Assembly (NCBI GenBank): GCA_035771175.1 | Contig: CM069593.1 | Span: forward strand, 15,122,408 to 15,186,407 | DNA: 64,000 nt | From: Paratinospora sagittata | Taxonomy: Eukaryota > Streptophyta > Magnoliopsida > Ranunculales > Menispermaceae | Direction: 5' to 3' | Position numbers and translations under genes: made by a program | Shown here: positions 1 to 13,077 of the stretch, piece after piece | Layout of the letters: every line of letters starts with the position of its first letter | Position numbering within the stretch: position 1 is the first letter of the stretch | The notes under the pieces: generated by a model | The model's database searches: none | Told to the model about the DNA's origin: nothing | What the model saw: the letters and a program-made list of their open reading frames with translations, nothing else

Positions 1-2091
1 GCCTCGACTAACAAAGCATACAAAACTTAAACCCTGAGATTATATCACAAATTGCATCCCATGTCAAACTTCCTACCTTTAAACTTGATACAAACAACTA
101 CCTCAGTCTAATATCCAATCTGAAAGAGAGAGGCCTTGAACTAATGCCGCCACATGAACCCAAGAGCTTGCTACGAACCTGATGTCCTCCCATAGTTTAT
201 TTAGCTCCTTACTTCTATCATTGAATATCCTATTATTTCTATTAAGCCATATATGCCACAGGGTGGCAAATGAAGCAACGAGAGCCACCTCTTTAGCCGT
301 GCTAGATATGATAGAGCCGTGAGACAAAGACATGCTATCCTCTATGCTGATTGGAGGAGTGAATCTCCCCCCCGAAAAACTATACCATCTCTCCCACAAC
401 CTCCTCGCCAAAGGGCAATGCAAGAATATGTGATCCGTATTATCTTCCACCTGAAAGCAAAGTACACAACACTGTGGAGACAAATACATATTAGGAAGTC
501 GCCTCTGTAATAGGTCTAAAGTATTTATTCTCCTATGAGCCAGTAGCCAACCAAACACTTTAACTTTCGATGAGATTTGTGTTTTCCATATGTATGCCGA
601 TAATGAGAAATGAGAGTGAATTTGATTAGATGAAGAACAAGAGATTTGCATGAGAATTTGCCATTAGGTTCAAGGGTCCAATGAAAATGATCTGGGGTGT
701 TTGACAAGCGAACTAATTCTAATCTAACTAAGAGGTTGGTTATCTCATCTTGTTCCCCAGAGGTTAAAGCTCTAGGGAAGTGAAGGTTCCATGCCATTCC
801 AGTGTGTGGTGAGGCCTGGAAGGGGCTTATAAAGGATGAAATAGGCTGATTGTGGATGGTGGATAATCTATACAAGTTTGTGAATGTCCTTGCCAATGAA
901 CAATCTCCCAACCATTTGTCCTCCTAGAAGCGAAAAGTCTCTCTGTTACCAACCATTGGGCGGACATGTTCAAGCACTACTGGCGTTAAGGAAGCAATAA
1001 ACTTCCACGACCCTCTAAATGAAAACCTTCCAGTACTTCTGAACCCAACTCCTTGATCAGAGAATGACGTTTTGCTATATTTGCTAACTATCACTTGTGC
1101 CCAAGGAGAGTCTTGTTCATTCATTATCCTCCGAAGCCATTTCCCACATAAAGCCACGTTCTTCATAGCAACATTCCCAATACCAAGCCCCCCCTCTTCC
1201 ATTGGTTTATGCAATATCTCCCATTTAACCAAGCTTTTCATTTCTTGACCACCCTTTCCCCTCAAAAGAACATCCTGATCTTCCTCTCAATTATCCTAGC
1301 CACTCCACTTGGAATTTTGAAGATGGAAAGGAAGTATGATGAAATAGCTTTTAACACGGACCTTATCAGAGCTAATCTCTCGCCTTTTGATAAAAACGCA
1401 TGCTTCCACCCCACCAGTCTACGTGAAATTGTGGAAATAACTGGTTCCCAGAATACTTTGGACTTAGGACTTCCTCCCAGTGGTAGACCCAAATATTTCA
1501 ATGGCCAGACTCCAACTGAACACCCCGCCGTATTGGCTAGTCTTTATATCACCTCCGAATTTATGTAATCCCTGCCAATTGGCATTTAGCCATATTCATC
1601 ATCAAACCAAAAAATTCACAGAAACACTGTAAAATCTTCAAACCATTACCCACATTGTCCTCTTCCCCGTGCAACAGGAATAATGTATCATCCACATACT
1701 GCAAATGTGAAACTTCTATTTTATCCCTTCCAACTTGGAAACCTTACACAATGTCAAACTGCCTCACATGAGACATTAATCTTCCTAGTCCATCTCCAAC
1801 TAGAGTGGATAGGAATGGAGATAGGGGTTCACCTTGGCGTTGACCCCTTCTTGTCGCAAACTTCCCCTTGGCCTTCCGTTAATCACCACAGAATAGGTGA
1901 CAAAGTCAAAGCTCACACATCCCATCATCCATCTAATCCATCTCTCACCAAAGCCTTTCTGCTGCATCACATGCTTGAGGAATCCCCAATCAACCGTATC
2001 ATAGGCTTTGCAAAATCAACTTTAAACACTACCCCTGGTTTACCCCCAACCCTATGGTCTTCAATGGCTTCATTGGCCACTAAGATTGCAT
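1..2091 (-). mobile_element. LINE retrotransposon, 3' part, decayed
   Basis: This is the 3' portion of a non-LTR retrotransposon read on the minus strand. From high to low coordinates one can follow reverse transcriptase (a stretch near 2040 with a KVDFAK catalytic-loop block, and near 1690 a YVDD where YADD is expected). The thumb/connection region follows (1501-924), and then the C-terminal zf-RVT type domain (651-103, with a CVLC...H...C pattern and an IWLNRNNRIF block). The frame is broken by several stops and shifts, so it is dead. Its 3' UTR and poly(A) lie left of the window. The 5' continuation is at 5601-5772, cut off by another LINE. Confidence 0.9.
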
Positions 2092-5000
2092 GGGACTCCA
2101 AACTTTTTGAGGTAGACTCGTGCCTGTGACAATAAAAGTGAAGGAGGCCTCGTCGGCATAGTGGTGGGTGTCTGGGTGTCAGGGGTGTATGGTCCCCCTT
2201 CTCCATCGGATAGGCAGCCGTTTTGGGATGAAATTGCGGGTCTGTCATCTGTATGTGAGGGCGGATGGTGCGCTTGGTAGGGGATTTCAACACAACGAGA
2301 TTTGTTGAGAAAAAATTGAACTACCCAAGACTTACTAGAAGCATGCAAGAGTTCGATTTATTGATAAATGAGTTGGAGTTAAAGGACTTGCCTCTATGTA
2401 ATGCAAACTTCATATGGTCTAATCTTAGATCAAATCCCATTTGTTGACAATTGGATCGGTTTTTGATGTCATCAGAGTGGATAGATATATTCCCATCAAA
2501 CAAGCAAACAACTCTCACAAGAACTACTTTGGACCATAGGCCTATTTTGTTGGATACTGATGAGGTGAAATGGGGCCCAACTCTGTTCAGATTTGAGAAT
2601 GTTTGGCTAGAACACAAAGACTTTATGCAAAAGGTGGGGCAGTGGTGGCAGGATGCAACAACATTTGGGAGAGAGGGGCACAAATTCATGATCAAACTCA
2701 AATTGTTGAAGGAATCTATTAAAGTGTGTGACAAAGAGGTGTTTGGTGTGACAGACAACAAAAAGGAGTTAGAAGATGTCATTGGGTCTTTGGATGGTAT
2801 GGAGGAAGCTGGTGATTGGTTAGTTGAATTGGACACCTTCCGGAAAACTTATAAGGCAGAATTGGAAGACCTTTGCCTTGGAGAGGACATACTGACTCTC
2901 CAAAAAGCCAAAATCAAATGGCTTCAGGAGGGGGACGTGAATTCATGATTCTTCCACAGAATACTAAATAGTCAATGAAGCAAGAATGTTATCTCATCGA
3001 TTGAGAGGGAGGATGGGGTCTGTATTTATGGAGAGAGAGGGGTGGAGGATGAGATTGTCACATACTTCTCAGAAGTGTTCAATGCAAGAAGGAACTATGT
3101 TTGGGAGATCGAGGGCCTTGAATGGGGGGGAGATTTCTTAGTGTGATAAGGAATTCCTCGAGCGGCCATTTGAAGAGGAAGAGGTGAAGGAGGCAGTTTT
3201 CAGCTGTGATGGCTTGAAAGCTTTGGGGCCAGACGGGTTTTCTATGATATTTTATCAGAGGGTGTAGGAGGTGGTGAAGGAGGATGTGATGAAGGTGATA
3301 TGAGAGTTCTTTCACAAGGCGTGATTAATAATAAGACAAACGAAACATATACATGTCTAACCCCCAAGAAAAATGACTCACGTCGTTTGAACTTTGAAGG
3401 ACTACAGGCCTATAAGCCTTGTCACCAGTTTATACAAGATAATATCTAAGACTTTGTCACTGAGGCTTAAGTTTGTGCTACACAAAACAGTGGATGGAAC
3501 TCAATCAACTTTTATACAGGGGAGGCAAATTTTGGATGCAGTACTTGTGGCCAATGAGGCTGGGGGGAAAGCAGGGGTGGTGTTTAAAGTTGACTTTGTT
3601 AAAGCCTACGATACGGTTGATTGGGATTCCTTAAGCATGTGTTATAGCAGAAAGACTTTGGGGAGAGATGGATTAGATGTATGATGGGATGTGTGAGCTC
3701 GATGACCTACTTAGTGGTGATAACTGGAAGGCCAAGGGGGAAATTCGCTGCAGGAAGGGGCTTACGCCAAGGTGATCCTCTCTTTCCATTTCTATTCACT
3801 TTAGTTGGATATGGTTTGGGGAGATTAATGTCATGTGCGAGACAATTTGACATGGTGAAAGGTTTCCAAGTGGGAAGGGATAAAATAGAAATTTCAGACT
3901 TACAATACGCCGATGACACATTATTCTTGCTACATGGCGATGAGGTCAATGTGGGCAATGCTTTGAAGGTGCCACAATGTTTCTGTGAATTTTCTGGTCT
4001 GAAGGTGAACATGGCTAAATGCCAATTGGCAGGAATTAACATGGACCCAAAGATGATCTTAAGATTAGCCAATACGGTAGGGTGTTTAGTTGGAGTTTGG
4101 CTATTGAAGTATTTGAGTTTACCATTGGGAGGCAGTCCTAAATCTAAAGTATTTTGGGAACCAATTATTTCAACCATATTACGAAGATTGGAGGGGTGGA
4201 AGCATGTTTTTTTATCGAAGGGGGGGAGGTTAGCCTTGGTCAGGTTTGTCCTACAAGCTATCCCATTTTTCAACATCCCACTTGGAGGAGGGGGGGGGGG
4301 GGGGGTAATGCAGAAACCACTAGAAGAAGGGGGGCTAGGTATTGGGAACATTTCTAAGAAGAACATGACTCTATGTGGGAAGTGGCTTTGGAGGATTATG
4401 AATGAACAAGACTCTCTTTGGGCACAAGTGATATCTAGCAGATACGGTAGAATATCATATTCTGAACAAGGAGTTGGGCTGAGGAGTTCTAGAAGGTTTG
4501 CAACCAGAGGGCCATAGAAGTTTATTGCTTCTTGTGGCGCCAATTGTGTTTGAACATGCACGTCGAAGAGTTGGCAAAGGGGAGACCTTTCACTTCTGGG
4601 AGGACAGATAGATGGGTGATTGTTCATTGGCAAGAACATTTCCTAACCTATATAGATTATCCACTCTTCACAACCAACCTATCTCTTCCTTTACGACTAT
4701 AGCCCAGTCCTTGTCACACTCTTGCTCGACATGGAACCTTCACTTCCCTAGGGCTTTAACTCCTAGGGAACAGGATGAGATAATCGACCTTTTAGCCATA
4801 CTAGAACAAGTTCGTTTGTCAAACACCCCAAACCATTTTTATTGGACTCTAGAACCAAATGGCCTATTCTCAAGCAAATCTTTAATTGATGCCTTACATT
4901 CCTCACCCACTTAGACTCTTTCCCATTTCCCATTATTGGCAAACATATTGAAAGCACATATTCTATCGAAAGTTAAAGTGTTTGGTTGGCTACTGGCTCA

Positions 5001-5600
5001 TAGGAGACTAAATACATTGGACTTGTTACAAAGGCGATTACCTAACATGTATTTGTCTCCATAGTTTATGTACTTTGTTTTCAGGCTGAAGAAAATCCAG
5101 ATCACCTATTTTTGCATTGTCCTTTGGCAAGGAGAGGATAGATGGTAAAGCTTCTCGGGCAGGGGGGAGATTCTCTATTCCAAATAGCTTAGAGGATAGT
5201 ATGTCTCTGTCTCATGTTGCTCTCATTTCTAGCTCGGCTAAGGAGGTGACCCTTATTGCTTCATTTGCCACCCTTTGGCATATTTGGATTGAAAGGAATG
5301 ATGGAATATTCAACGATAGAAGTAAGGAGATGATAAACTTTGGGAAGACATTAAGTTCGTAGCCGGTACTTGGGTTCATGCGGCTGATTTTGTTCAAGGA
5401 CCTTCACTTTCAGATTGCGTATTAGATTGGGGTAGTTGTTTTGATCAGGTTTAAAGGAGGGAGGATTTATTTGAGATGTAATCAGTGACTATATCTTAAT
5501 GGTTCAGTTCTGTTAGTTGAGGTTGCACTTCTGGTGCTCCTTGCAGATTGTATTGCACATTGATTAATAAAGTAAAATCTTGTTTCTGCTAAAAAAAAAA
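2092..5600 (+). mobile_element. LINE retrotransposon nested in another LINE
   Basis: A 5'-truncated non-LTR element. It starts in the endonuclease domain (a GVYGP block near 2186, a GDFN block near 2280, an LDHRPI-like block near 2545). It passes through reverse transcriptase (KDYRPISLV near 3395, KVDFVKAYDTVDW near 3585, LRQGDPL near 3760, LQYADD near 3900) and a zf-RVT domain (4630-5150), and ends with a RNase-H-adjacent tail (WHIWIERNDGIFN near 5277). A short 3' UTR and a poly(A) run at 5591-5600 follow. Stops and frameshifts occur throughout, so it is inactive. Sequence near both ends shows that it landed inside the minus-strand LINE. The endpoints are approximate because no clean target-site duplication could be fixed by eye. 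Confidence 0.9.
4290..4305 (+). repeat. Poly-G run (16 G) inside the LINE
   Basis: Sixteen consecutive G residues in the reverse-transcriptase thumb region of the plus-strand LINE. In the related minus-strand copy, codons equivalent to this place continue through a longer conserved stretch (around 1200-1330). The poly-G therefore sits where roughly 100 bases or more have been lost. Confidence 0.9.
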
Positions 5601-5772
5601 TAAAATTGTCTCCCCTGAATAAATGTTGACCGAGTTCCATCCACTATTTTGTGTAGCACAGACTTAAGCCTAATTGACAGGGTCTTAGATATTATCTTAT
5701 ATAAGCTAGTGACAAGGCTTGTAGGTCTGTATTCCTTCAAACGACAAGAATCATTTTTCTTAGGAATTAGAA
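5601..5772 (-). mobile_element. LINE fragment, 5' continuation of the 1-2091 element
   Basis: The minus strand matches the reverse-transcriptase start of the neighbouring plus-strand element (compare 3366-3536): the same YRPTSLV...LYKIISKTLS block and the following ..RSTFIQGRQ block. It ends exactly where the nested LINE's poly(A) begins, and the missing next block reappears at about 2091 reading downwards. It is therefore the other half of the split element; its own 5' end is truncated near 5772. Confidence 0.85.
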
Positions 5773-6159
5773 ATTAGATTAAACCTAACCAATGATAGTG
5801 TAAACATTTTACCTTTGGTTTGGTTAAGTATCAAACTGAAAATCAAACCTAACCAATTGACTTTTTCTAAAACCTAAAAGGCTAAAACTAAATGTATTAT
5901 GTTAAAAATGAACCAAACACTAGATTGGCTCAAGCCATTAGTTTTATGGAAGCATTAGGGGGAGTTTTTGAAATTATCTTCACAATGATAAAATGGGTTT
6001 TATTTTTTATTTTTTAAAATTTGATTTATTACTCTATTTCCACCAATTTGTATAAGCATTGCTATGAAGATGGAGAAGTTTGATACTTTTGATTTTTTTT
6101 GCAAGGCAGGTAAGTGATTTTTTCCAATTGGAGGGAATGTTTCCAATGATCTGCGGTTG

Positions 6160-6215
<56 letters not shown>

Positions 6216-6699
6216 AATTCTCCAAGTGACAATTTACACTGCTCATTGATTAACTAGCCATTATTGGACCTTTAGAAAGATCTTTCACAAAATTACTTAA
6301 AATAAGCTTTGAACATTTGACGTTCACAGGGCTTAGTTTTATACTGAAAAGTTCCATTGGGACACTGCTTTGTTGTCAATGGAACCCTTGGCAATCTTCC
6401 TAAAATTCATCAGAGATATTTTGATCCTCCATCTGTTACAAGCCTTAGTATATACCAAATTTAGAATTTCTGATGGTAGGACTGACTTGAAGCTAAAGCT
6501 ATCAAGCTAGGTTTAGTGTTCTTTATTGACAAGTATTGCTATTTATACTTCTCTTAGATAATATTTTTGTAGGTTATAGTTTATAACGCAAGAAATCTCT
6601 TTGGTCCTCTCTACTTTTCAGTCTAGACATAAATTGCTAATAATTTATGAATGTTTCTATTGTTTTACTTAGATTTGACTTGATGCTTCTCTTTTATAG
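5773..6699. other. Non-coding, probable FTSH intron
   Basis: AT-rich sequence without a credible exon. Because the next downstream exon is an internal exon of the FtsH gene, this stretch (and the LINE block to its left) probably belongs to an intron or is sequence that replaced the 5' exons. It holds a CT microsatellite. Confidence 0.6.
6163..6214. repeat. (CT)26 microsatellite
   Basis: An uninterrupted CT dinucleotide run of about 52 bases, upstream of the first visible FtsH exon. Confidence 0.97.
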
Positions 6700-9600
6700 A
6701 TTGCAATTTTCTATGTTGCTGTACTCGCGGGGTTCTTGCACCGATTTCCAGTTAGCTTTTCTCAGGTGTGAATATATTCTTTTCATTTATTTCTTTTTTC
6801 TTTTCACAGGAGTATTGTTATTTTGAATTCATTGACCAAAAGTCTTAATTGCTTTGCTGATTTGAGGTAGTTTGTTTTAATTACTTTCCAGCACACAGCC
6901 GGTCAGCTAAGGGGCCGCAAATCTGGGGGTTCTGGCGGGGCAAAAATTTCTGAACAAGGTGAAACAGTCCTATTTTCTGATGTTGCTGGGGTTGATGAGG
7001 CCAAGGAGGAACTCGAAGAAATTGTGGTATGCTTGATCTTTCCGATAGAATTAAATGATTCCTGTTGTTCTGATGGCTGTCAAATTGTCTGCGAGAGATT
7101 GCTCCATTGTAGATCTGTCCTCATTTATTGATTGTTAGTGGAAAGGATTTCCTCTTCCTTATCTGCCTCTTCCAGCCCACCCCTCCCCAGTTTCTTTTCC
7201 TTTTATCTTTCATAATATTCATCATCAGATATGCCTCTTCTAATTAATATGGTTATAGAATCCTTATCCTTGGTGCAATGATGAAAGATTGCTCCATTGT
7301 GATTTGGAGGTCATGGGTTTGAATTTGGAAACAACTTTCCGTCCTATGGTGGTAAGGCTGCTTCTTACGTCTGTCCTTCCCAAACCCAACAATGGCAGGA
7401 GCTTTGTGCATTGGGGGCACACACTATAAAATCCATTTTTTCCTCCCAACTTGATCTTTATCCAACTATTCAAGTTTTCAGTCAAGGTGAATTCCATACT
7501 TCTCATATATTTTTTTTATGAGAGGATACAAGTCAATATTTTATTATTAATAATAATATGGTTACAAGTAAACCAACCTGAGGACCAGTAGTACACAAAA
7601 TCCAGCAGAAAAGAACATCAAAAGACAGAGCAAATTACACCAGACTAGCCCAGCTTCTACTCCAAACTGAAGCCGACTGACCAGCTGCCAAATTAGAGCA
7701 TCCAATCCCGGCTGCAACTGTAATATTGGAAGAATCCCACACTTGAGATGGCTCATGTGTCAAGTTCTCAAAGGCCCTAAGATTTCTTTCTTTCCACGCG
7801 CACCAAATTAGTTTACTACTTCCATCCATATTTGTCTTAGTCTTGACTCCTAGGTTTTCTAATTTTGTGAACTTGCACTTCTTCTTCTTCTTCTTCTTCT
7901 TTGTATATGTGCTTATGTGAGATATATATACTATGGTAAGTGGTTGGATCTGAAGCCATGACCTCGTAGCTTGCTCGTGGTGTGTGCTAAAGTGAAAGTG
8001 AAACTATTTGGCTTAAATGTGCTCTAAAACATCAAGAGAATGTATTTTTACTACTGCAAATGGTTTTCTATTATCAAAAGACACACCGAGACAAAGTAAA
8101 GGACTGGCTCAATTTGGTTTATTTTTACAAGACTTCGCTTCCCATTCATCCTTTCGTTCCCCTTCAACTCTTTCTTTAAATGCTTGTTTAGATCTGCTAC
8201 TTGCCCCCTGATCAAATCTTTCTCCACCTAAAATTTACAATCACAAGTTCACAAAAACTGGTATCATCCCCAACCTGGATATTTCAATTGTTATATACAT
8301 GCTTGTTTATTGTCCTTTTTTATTGGCTGCAAGTAATGATCCTTTTCTAGTTTTTTATGCTGTTTAAGTAATTTGTTGTCCAGGAATTCCTCAAGAATCC
8401 AGAGAGGTATGTACGACTTGGTGCTCGTCCTCCACGAGGAGTTCTCCTGGTGAGTCCACTAACAAGTGATTGATGTATAGTTTTAAGAGCAAATTACTGT
8501 AAGAATGACCTAGTAAAAGCATACTACCCCGTATGATGGACCTTTCTTTTAGATCCTTGCATAATACTTGTGGCTGCCAAGAGTTTGCTACTAACTTTGT
8601 GCTATGTGCCTTTATGGCTTTTTGATCGGTAGACATTTACTTATATTATCGTACAATGGCTACTCCGCCTTAATGCATGTCAGCATGTGTACCATTGTGC
8701 CTTTCTCTTTTGCTAGAGAATTTTCATTTCTTGCTGGAAAATGCTTTTAACATCACATTTCTCATGGCTCCTAGGGTATTATTTTGAATTGATGACTGTT
8801 GACCTTACAGGTGGGTCTTCCTGGGACAGGTAAGACACTATTAGCAAAAGCTGTAGCTGGGGAAGCTGAAGTGCCTTTTATAAGCTGTTCTGCGAGTGAG
8901 TTTGTAGAACTTTATGTTGGCATGGGAGCCTCCCGTGTGAGGGATCTGTTTGCAAGGGCAAAAAAGGAGGCACCATCAATAATATTCATTGATGAGGTTC
9001 GAATCATATGACTAGTTTCTCAGCTTGGGGCATACTGCTTTGCCTCAGAGGTGTGCGGCACATTTCAATCCCAATTTCTTTTGTGCAGATAGATGCAGTA
9101 GCAAAAAGTCGTGATGGTCGCTTTCGCATAGTGAGCAATGATGAGCGTGAGCAGACCCTAAACCAGTTGCTCACTGTATGATGCCTGCAGAAGTTTCTAC
9201 TTTTGTATAGTATTTTGGTTGCGTGGAAAATGTGTTGATTGTGTGACCTGTTTAATATTTACTGTAGGAGATGGATGGTTTTGACAGTAATTCCGCAGTT
9301 ATTGTTCTTGGAGCCACTAACCGCTCAGATGTATTGGACCCTGCACTCCGCCGTCCTGGGAGATTTGACCGTGTGGTTATGGTTTGTTTTCTGATTCATA
9401 TAAGTTACTATTTCTTTGCGTGCTACCTCAGCTCCTCTCTGGAAAATAATTTATTCTTTTACTTTTGCATAGGTGGAAACCCCTGATAGAGCAGGAAGAG
9501 AGTCAATTCTGAAAGTTCATGCTTCCAAGAAGGAACTTCCTCTTGGAGAGGATGTAAATCTTAGTGAAATTGCTTCAATGACAACTGGTTTCACTGGGTA

Positions 9601-9793
9601 TGAACCTTCTTCCCTTTTTTCCTCTTCCCCCAGGGTCAATACTGTAACTGTGAGTTTGACATGTGATTTTGGACATCACACAGGGCAGACCTTGCAAATT
9701 TGGTAAATGAGGCTGCTTTGTTAGCTGGGAGAGCAAACAAAATTGTTGTGGAGAAGATCGATTTCATTCAAGCAGTAGAGCGATCAATAGCTG

Positions 9794-9847
<54 letters not shown>

Positions 9848-12800
9848 CCCTCTTCAAAATTTGTAGTTCCAAATTAGTTGACTATGATTAAAAAATGTGA
9901 AAGTAAACCCTGATGCTGTTTGGATATGATTTTACTTAAGTGGTTCGTTGAGTGTTGCAGCCACTTTGAGCAGCACAAAAGTTTGATGAAATCAACAGGC
10001 CTTTTAGCTTCTTGGCTTGTCTTACATTATGGCGACAAAGTGATTGGATTTGCTTAGCACTTATAAAATTTTGAAGTGGCAACAAGCAGGACCTAAGAAA
10101 GAAGAACAAATGGTTGAAAACTGAAATTTCACTTTGCATACCTCAGAACTTCTGCATAAAAATATGGACATTGTGGCATGGCGATTGAGAGAGTTAACAC
10201 ATTAATGCTATCTGTTGCCACTAAATATATGTCTACCTTGTGATCAGTGTTAATGCGAACAAAACTACTGTTCCGTTATTGATAATATTTGCTTCTTTTC
10301 TTATGTTCTTTATTTTTCCCATCTTTTTTGTGGTTAAACAGTGGATTCCTTTTAATGTCTGTATTTCATGAACAACTTCAGTAAATATTGTCTGCCGGAA
10401 AGGTTAAATTTTCAGTGTTCAAAAAGGATTTAAGAAGTTAGGCCAGGTTAGATGGTTAGTGTTAATTTGTGTGGACGATGCTTACAAAGAACTGCTGACC
10501 TTGTCACTTCTTTTATATGCGTGATGAAGTCTGGTTAATCATTTGTTGTCCTGTTGCCTTCAATCATAGTCAGTGATATATAGTTTAAAACAGTTAAATA
10601 ATATGTGGATATGATGGTGATCTTACCTTGACTCTGATAAACTCCTGTAAAATTTACATATATGGAAAAACCATATATTCTTAATTCACTTATATTCTTA
10701 TGAATGGTGATTGTCTCACTGGGACATTGAAAGAAATCATCTGTGTAGGGTATCGAGAAGAAACATGTGAAGTTGCAAGGTATTGAAAAAGCTGTGGTTG
10801 CACGACATGAAGCTGGTCACGCAGTTGTTGGAACCGCTGTGGCAAATCTTCTCCCTGGGCAGCCACGTGTGGAGGTAAACCTTTAGGCGGCAAATATATT
10901 CTTTTTCTCCTCCCCAACCTTTCAGTGGTGGAGATAATGACATCACTTTTTTACAGAATGGAAGGCTTTAAACCATCTTAGTAAAGCCTTGTGGTGTCAC
11001 ATACAAGGGGTCTTGGACACCTTTTACACGCATAGCCCAATAGGATATACATTGAAAAATGAACTTGGTAATTATTAATCAAGAGCATTCATTTTGATTC
11101 CCTCTCTCTTTCTCTCTGTTTGTGAATTGAGTAGTTTGATTGTCTGATCAGGTTTTTTTTAGGCATTTTTTAATCATGTATGACTAAGCTGTTTATATAA
11201 TTATATTTGGGTGTGTTAGTGATTATCAATTCTTGATTATGGAGTCTGGATTTGCTTACATGCCTAATAACTTTGTTTTTGTCATCAGAAACTAAGCATA
11301 TTGCCTAGGTCAGGAGGGGCATTGGGCTTCACATACACTCCTCCAACTAATGAGGATAGATATTTGCTCTTCATTGATGAATTGCGTGGCCGCTTGGTTA
11401 CTCTTCTTGGTGGACGTGCGGCTGAAGAAGTTGTTTACTCGGGTCGTGTATCAACAGGTGCACTCGATGATATAAGAAGAGCCACAGACATAGCCTACAA
11501 AGCAGTAGCTGAATATGGTCTTAATCAGACCATTGGCCCAGTATCAGTGTCAACAGTATCAGGCGGTGGACTTGATGAGTCTGGAGGAGGCCTTCCTTGG
11601 GGAAGGGATCAGGTTTTCTTTCTATTCTTTTACCCTTTTAGTTGCTATATGTGCCGTTTGTTTTATTTGAAAAGACTGATCCAAATCTGGAATTACAGGG
11701 ACATCTTGTGGATCTTGTTCAAAGAGAAGTAAAAGCATTGCTGCAATCGGCACTTGAAGTAGCTCTTTCCGTTGTGCGTGCTAATCCTACAGTATTGGAG
11801 GGGCTTGGTGCACATTTAGAAGGTATGTGGGAAATCAGCATAATAGCATTTAATTTAGAATAATGAATGCCACCATGATTGAATGATGAGAGCTCCATCT
11901 TCCAGGACAGTTTTACTTTATATAGCATGTCTTATGTCCACGATAATGGTAAGAAAGTGGCTTTTTTATGGTTGTAATAGCATAATTTTTTGAAATATAC
12001 ATATTTACATTAGAAAACAATTTTCCAGATTCGAATAATTTCATTTTTTCCCCTTGTTTTGAAAATAATGACTGTCTTATTGTATGGAAGGGCAACAGTC
12101 TACATAAAGTACACTTTGTGAAACATTTTCACGTTAAAAAACAAACTCCACTGTATATATTGGTAGTGCAAAAGCTACGGCAATACCTCATGTGTTAGCT
12201 TTTGAGTCTTTTTATTCCAAGAATGCCCTTTATAAATGTTTTAATATTTTGTTTTATGATATTGTATTTAGTAAATTATCAAAAACACTTAAGATTTCAC
12301 AAAATTATAATCACTATATTATATTGCAAGCAAACCAATAAAATGTTGCATCATACCATCACCACCATCACTTTACTTTAATCCATCAAAACAAGATAAA
12401 TATAGCAAAATTGATTAAAATAATTATATCATGGTTCTATGCTTCAGTGCGTTCAGTTGCCTCAAACAATGTTGCGCACAGAAAGAGTAGAATTTGATGT
12501 AAATTTTGTGCAATCATGGAATTATAGATCTGCAATTTGTTGCCTGGATTGCAATTAAAGGTATATTAACAGGAAATTATTTTCAGGCTTGCAACAAAAG
12601 AATTGTAACAGGAAATTCTAGATGAGATATTTACTATTTCATTACCATACAACACAAAATCTTAGAGCAAGGAAAGATCTTGATCAAGGAGAAAAGAAAG
12701 TTGCAGGTTGCAAATAATTATCCCTTTGAGTTGATGATGCCAAAATGTTTGTTCTGTGGAACCCTTTCATTTATCTGGTCCTATTTTTCTCCTGTCCATT

Positions 12801-13077
12801 CATCTTTGTTCTGAACTGAAGACAGCCTCATAAATAAAAGAATGTTTTTAAGCATTAGATTTGTCACTTCTATTGATGACCTTGCTTGTTCTTGTCTGCT
12901 ATAATTCTTCCAATGAACCTTCATGACGGTGCCGATTCCTTGTCTGCAGAAAACGAGAAAGTGGAAGGCGAAGAGTTGCAGCAGTGGTTGAAGTTGGTTG
13001 TTGCCCCTACAGAGCTTGCAATGTTCATTAGTGGGAAGCAAGAATCTCTTCTCCCAATGCAGGTAATTTCTGGATAA
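6700..13077 (+). CDS. FTSH7/9: Chloroplast FtsH-type AAA metalloprotease, C-terminal two thirds
   Basis: ATP-dependent zinc metalloprotease of the FTSH7/FTSH9 type, anchored in a plastid membrane and degrading damaged membrane proteins. Exons: 6700-6765, 6892-7026, 8384-8449, 8811-8996, 9089-9175, 9268-9381, 9473-9597, 9684-9792, 10749-10874, 11289-11612, 11699-11822, 12950-13077. All junctions are GT-AG and keep frame, giving 529 residues. Visible in order: a transmembrane segment ([12 protein letters not shown]), Walker A GLPGTGKT, Walker B IIFIDE/IDAV across a junction, the second region of homology [12 protein letters not shown], the zinc site HEAGH, and DDIRRAT carrying the third ligand. 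The catalytic core is intact. The family has about 800 residues, so roughly 270 N-terminal residues, including the transit peptide, are missing. They lie left of the window beyond the LINEs, or are lost. FTSH7 and FTSH9 cannot be told apart here. Confidence 0.93.
7508..7850 (-). mobile_element. LINE 3' fragment in an FTSH intron
   Basis: On the minus strand an open frame holds a [15 protein letters not shown] block, like the C-terminal IWLERNRRIF block of plant LINE ORF2. It is followed downstream by an A-run (T-run at 7510-7517 on the plus strand). The remnant lies in the intron between exons at 7026 and 8384. The outer boundary near 7850 is approximate. Confidence 0.6.
9797..9847. repeat. 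CT microsatellite next to an FTSH splice donor
   Basis: A CT run of about 50 bases with one interruption. It starts only about four bases after the GT of the donor at 9793 (exon 9684-9792). Confidence 0.95.
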
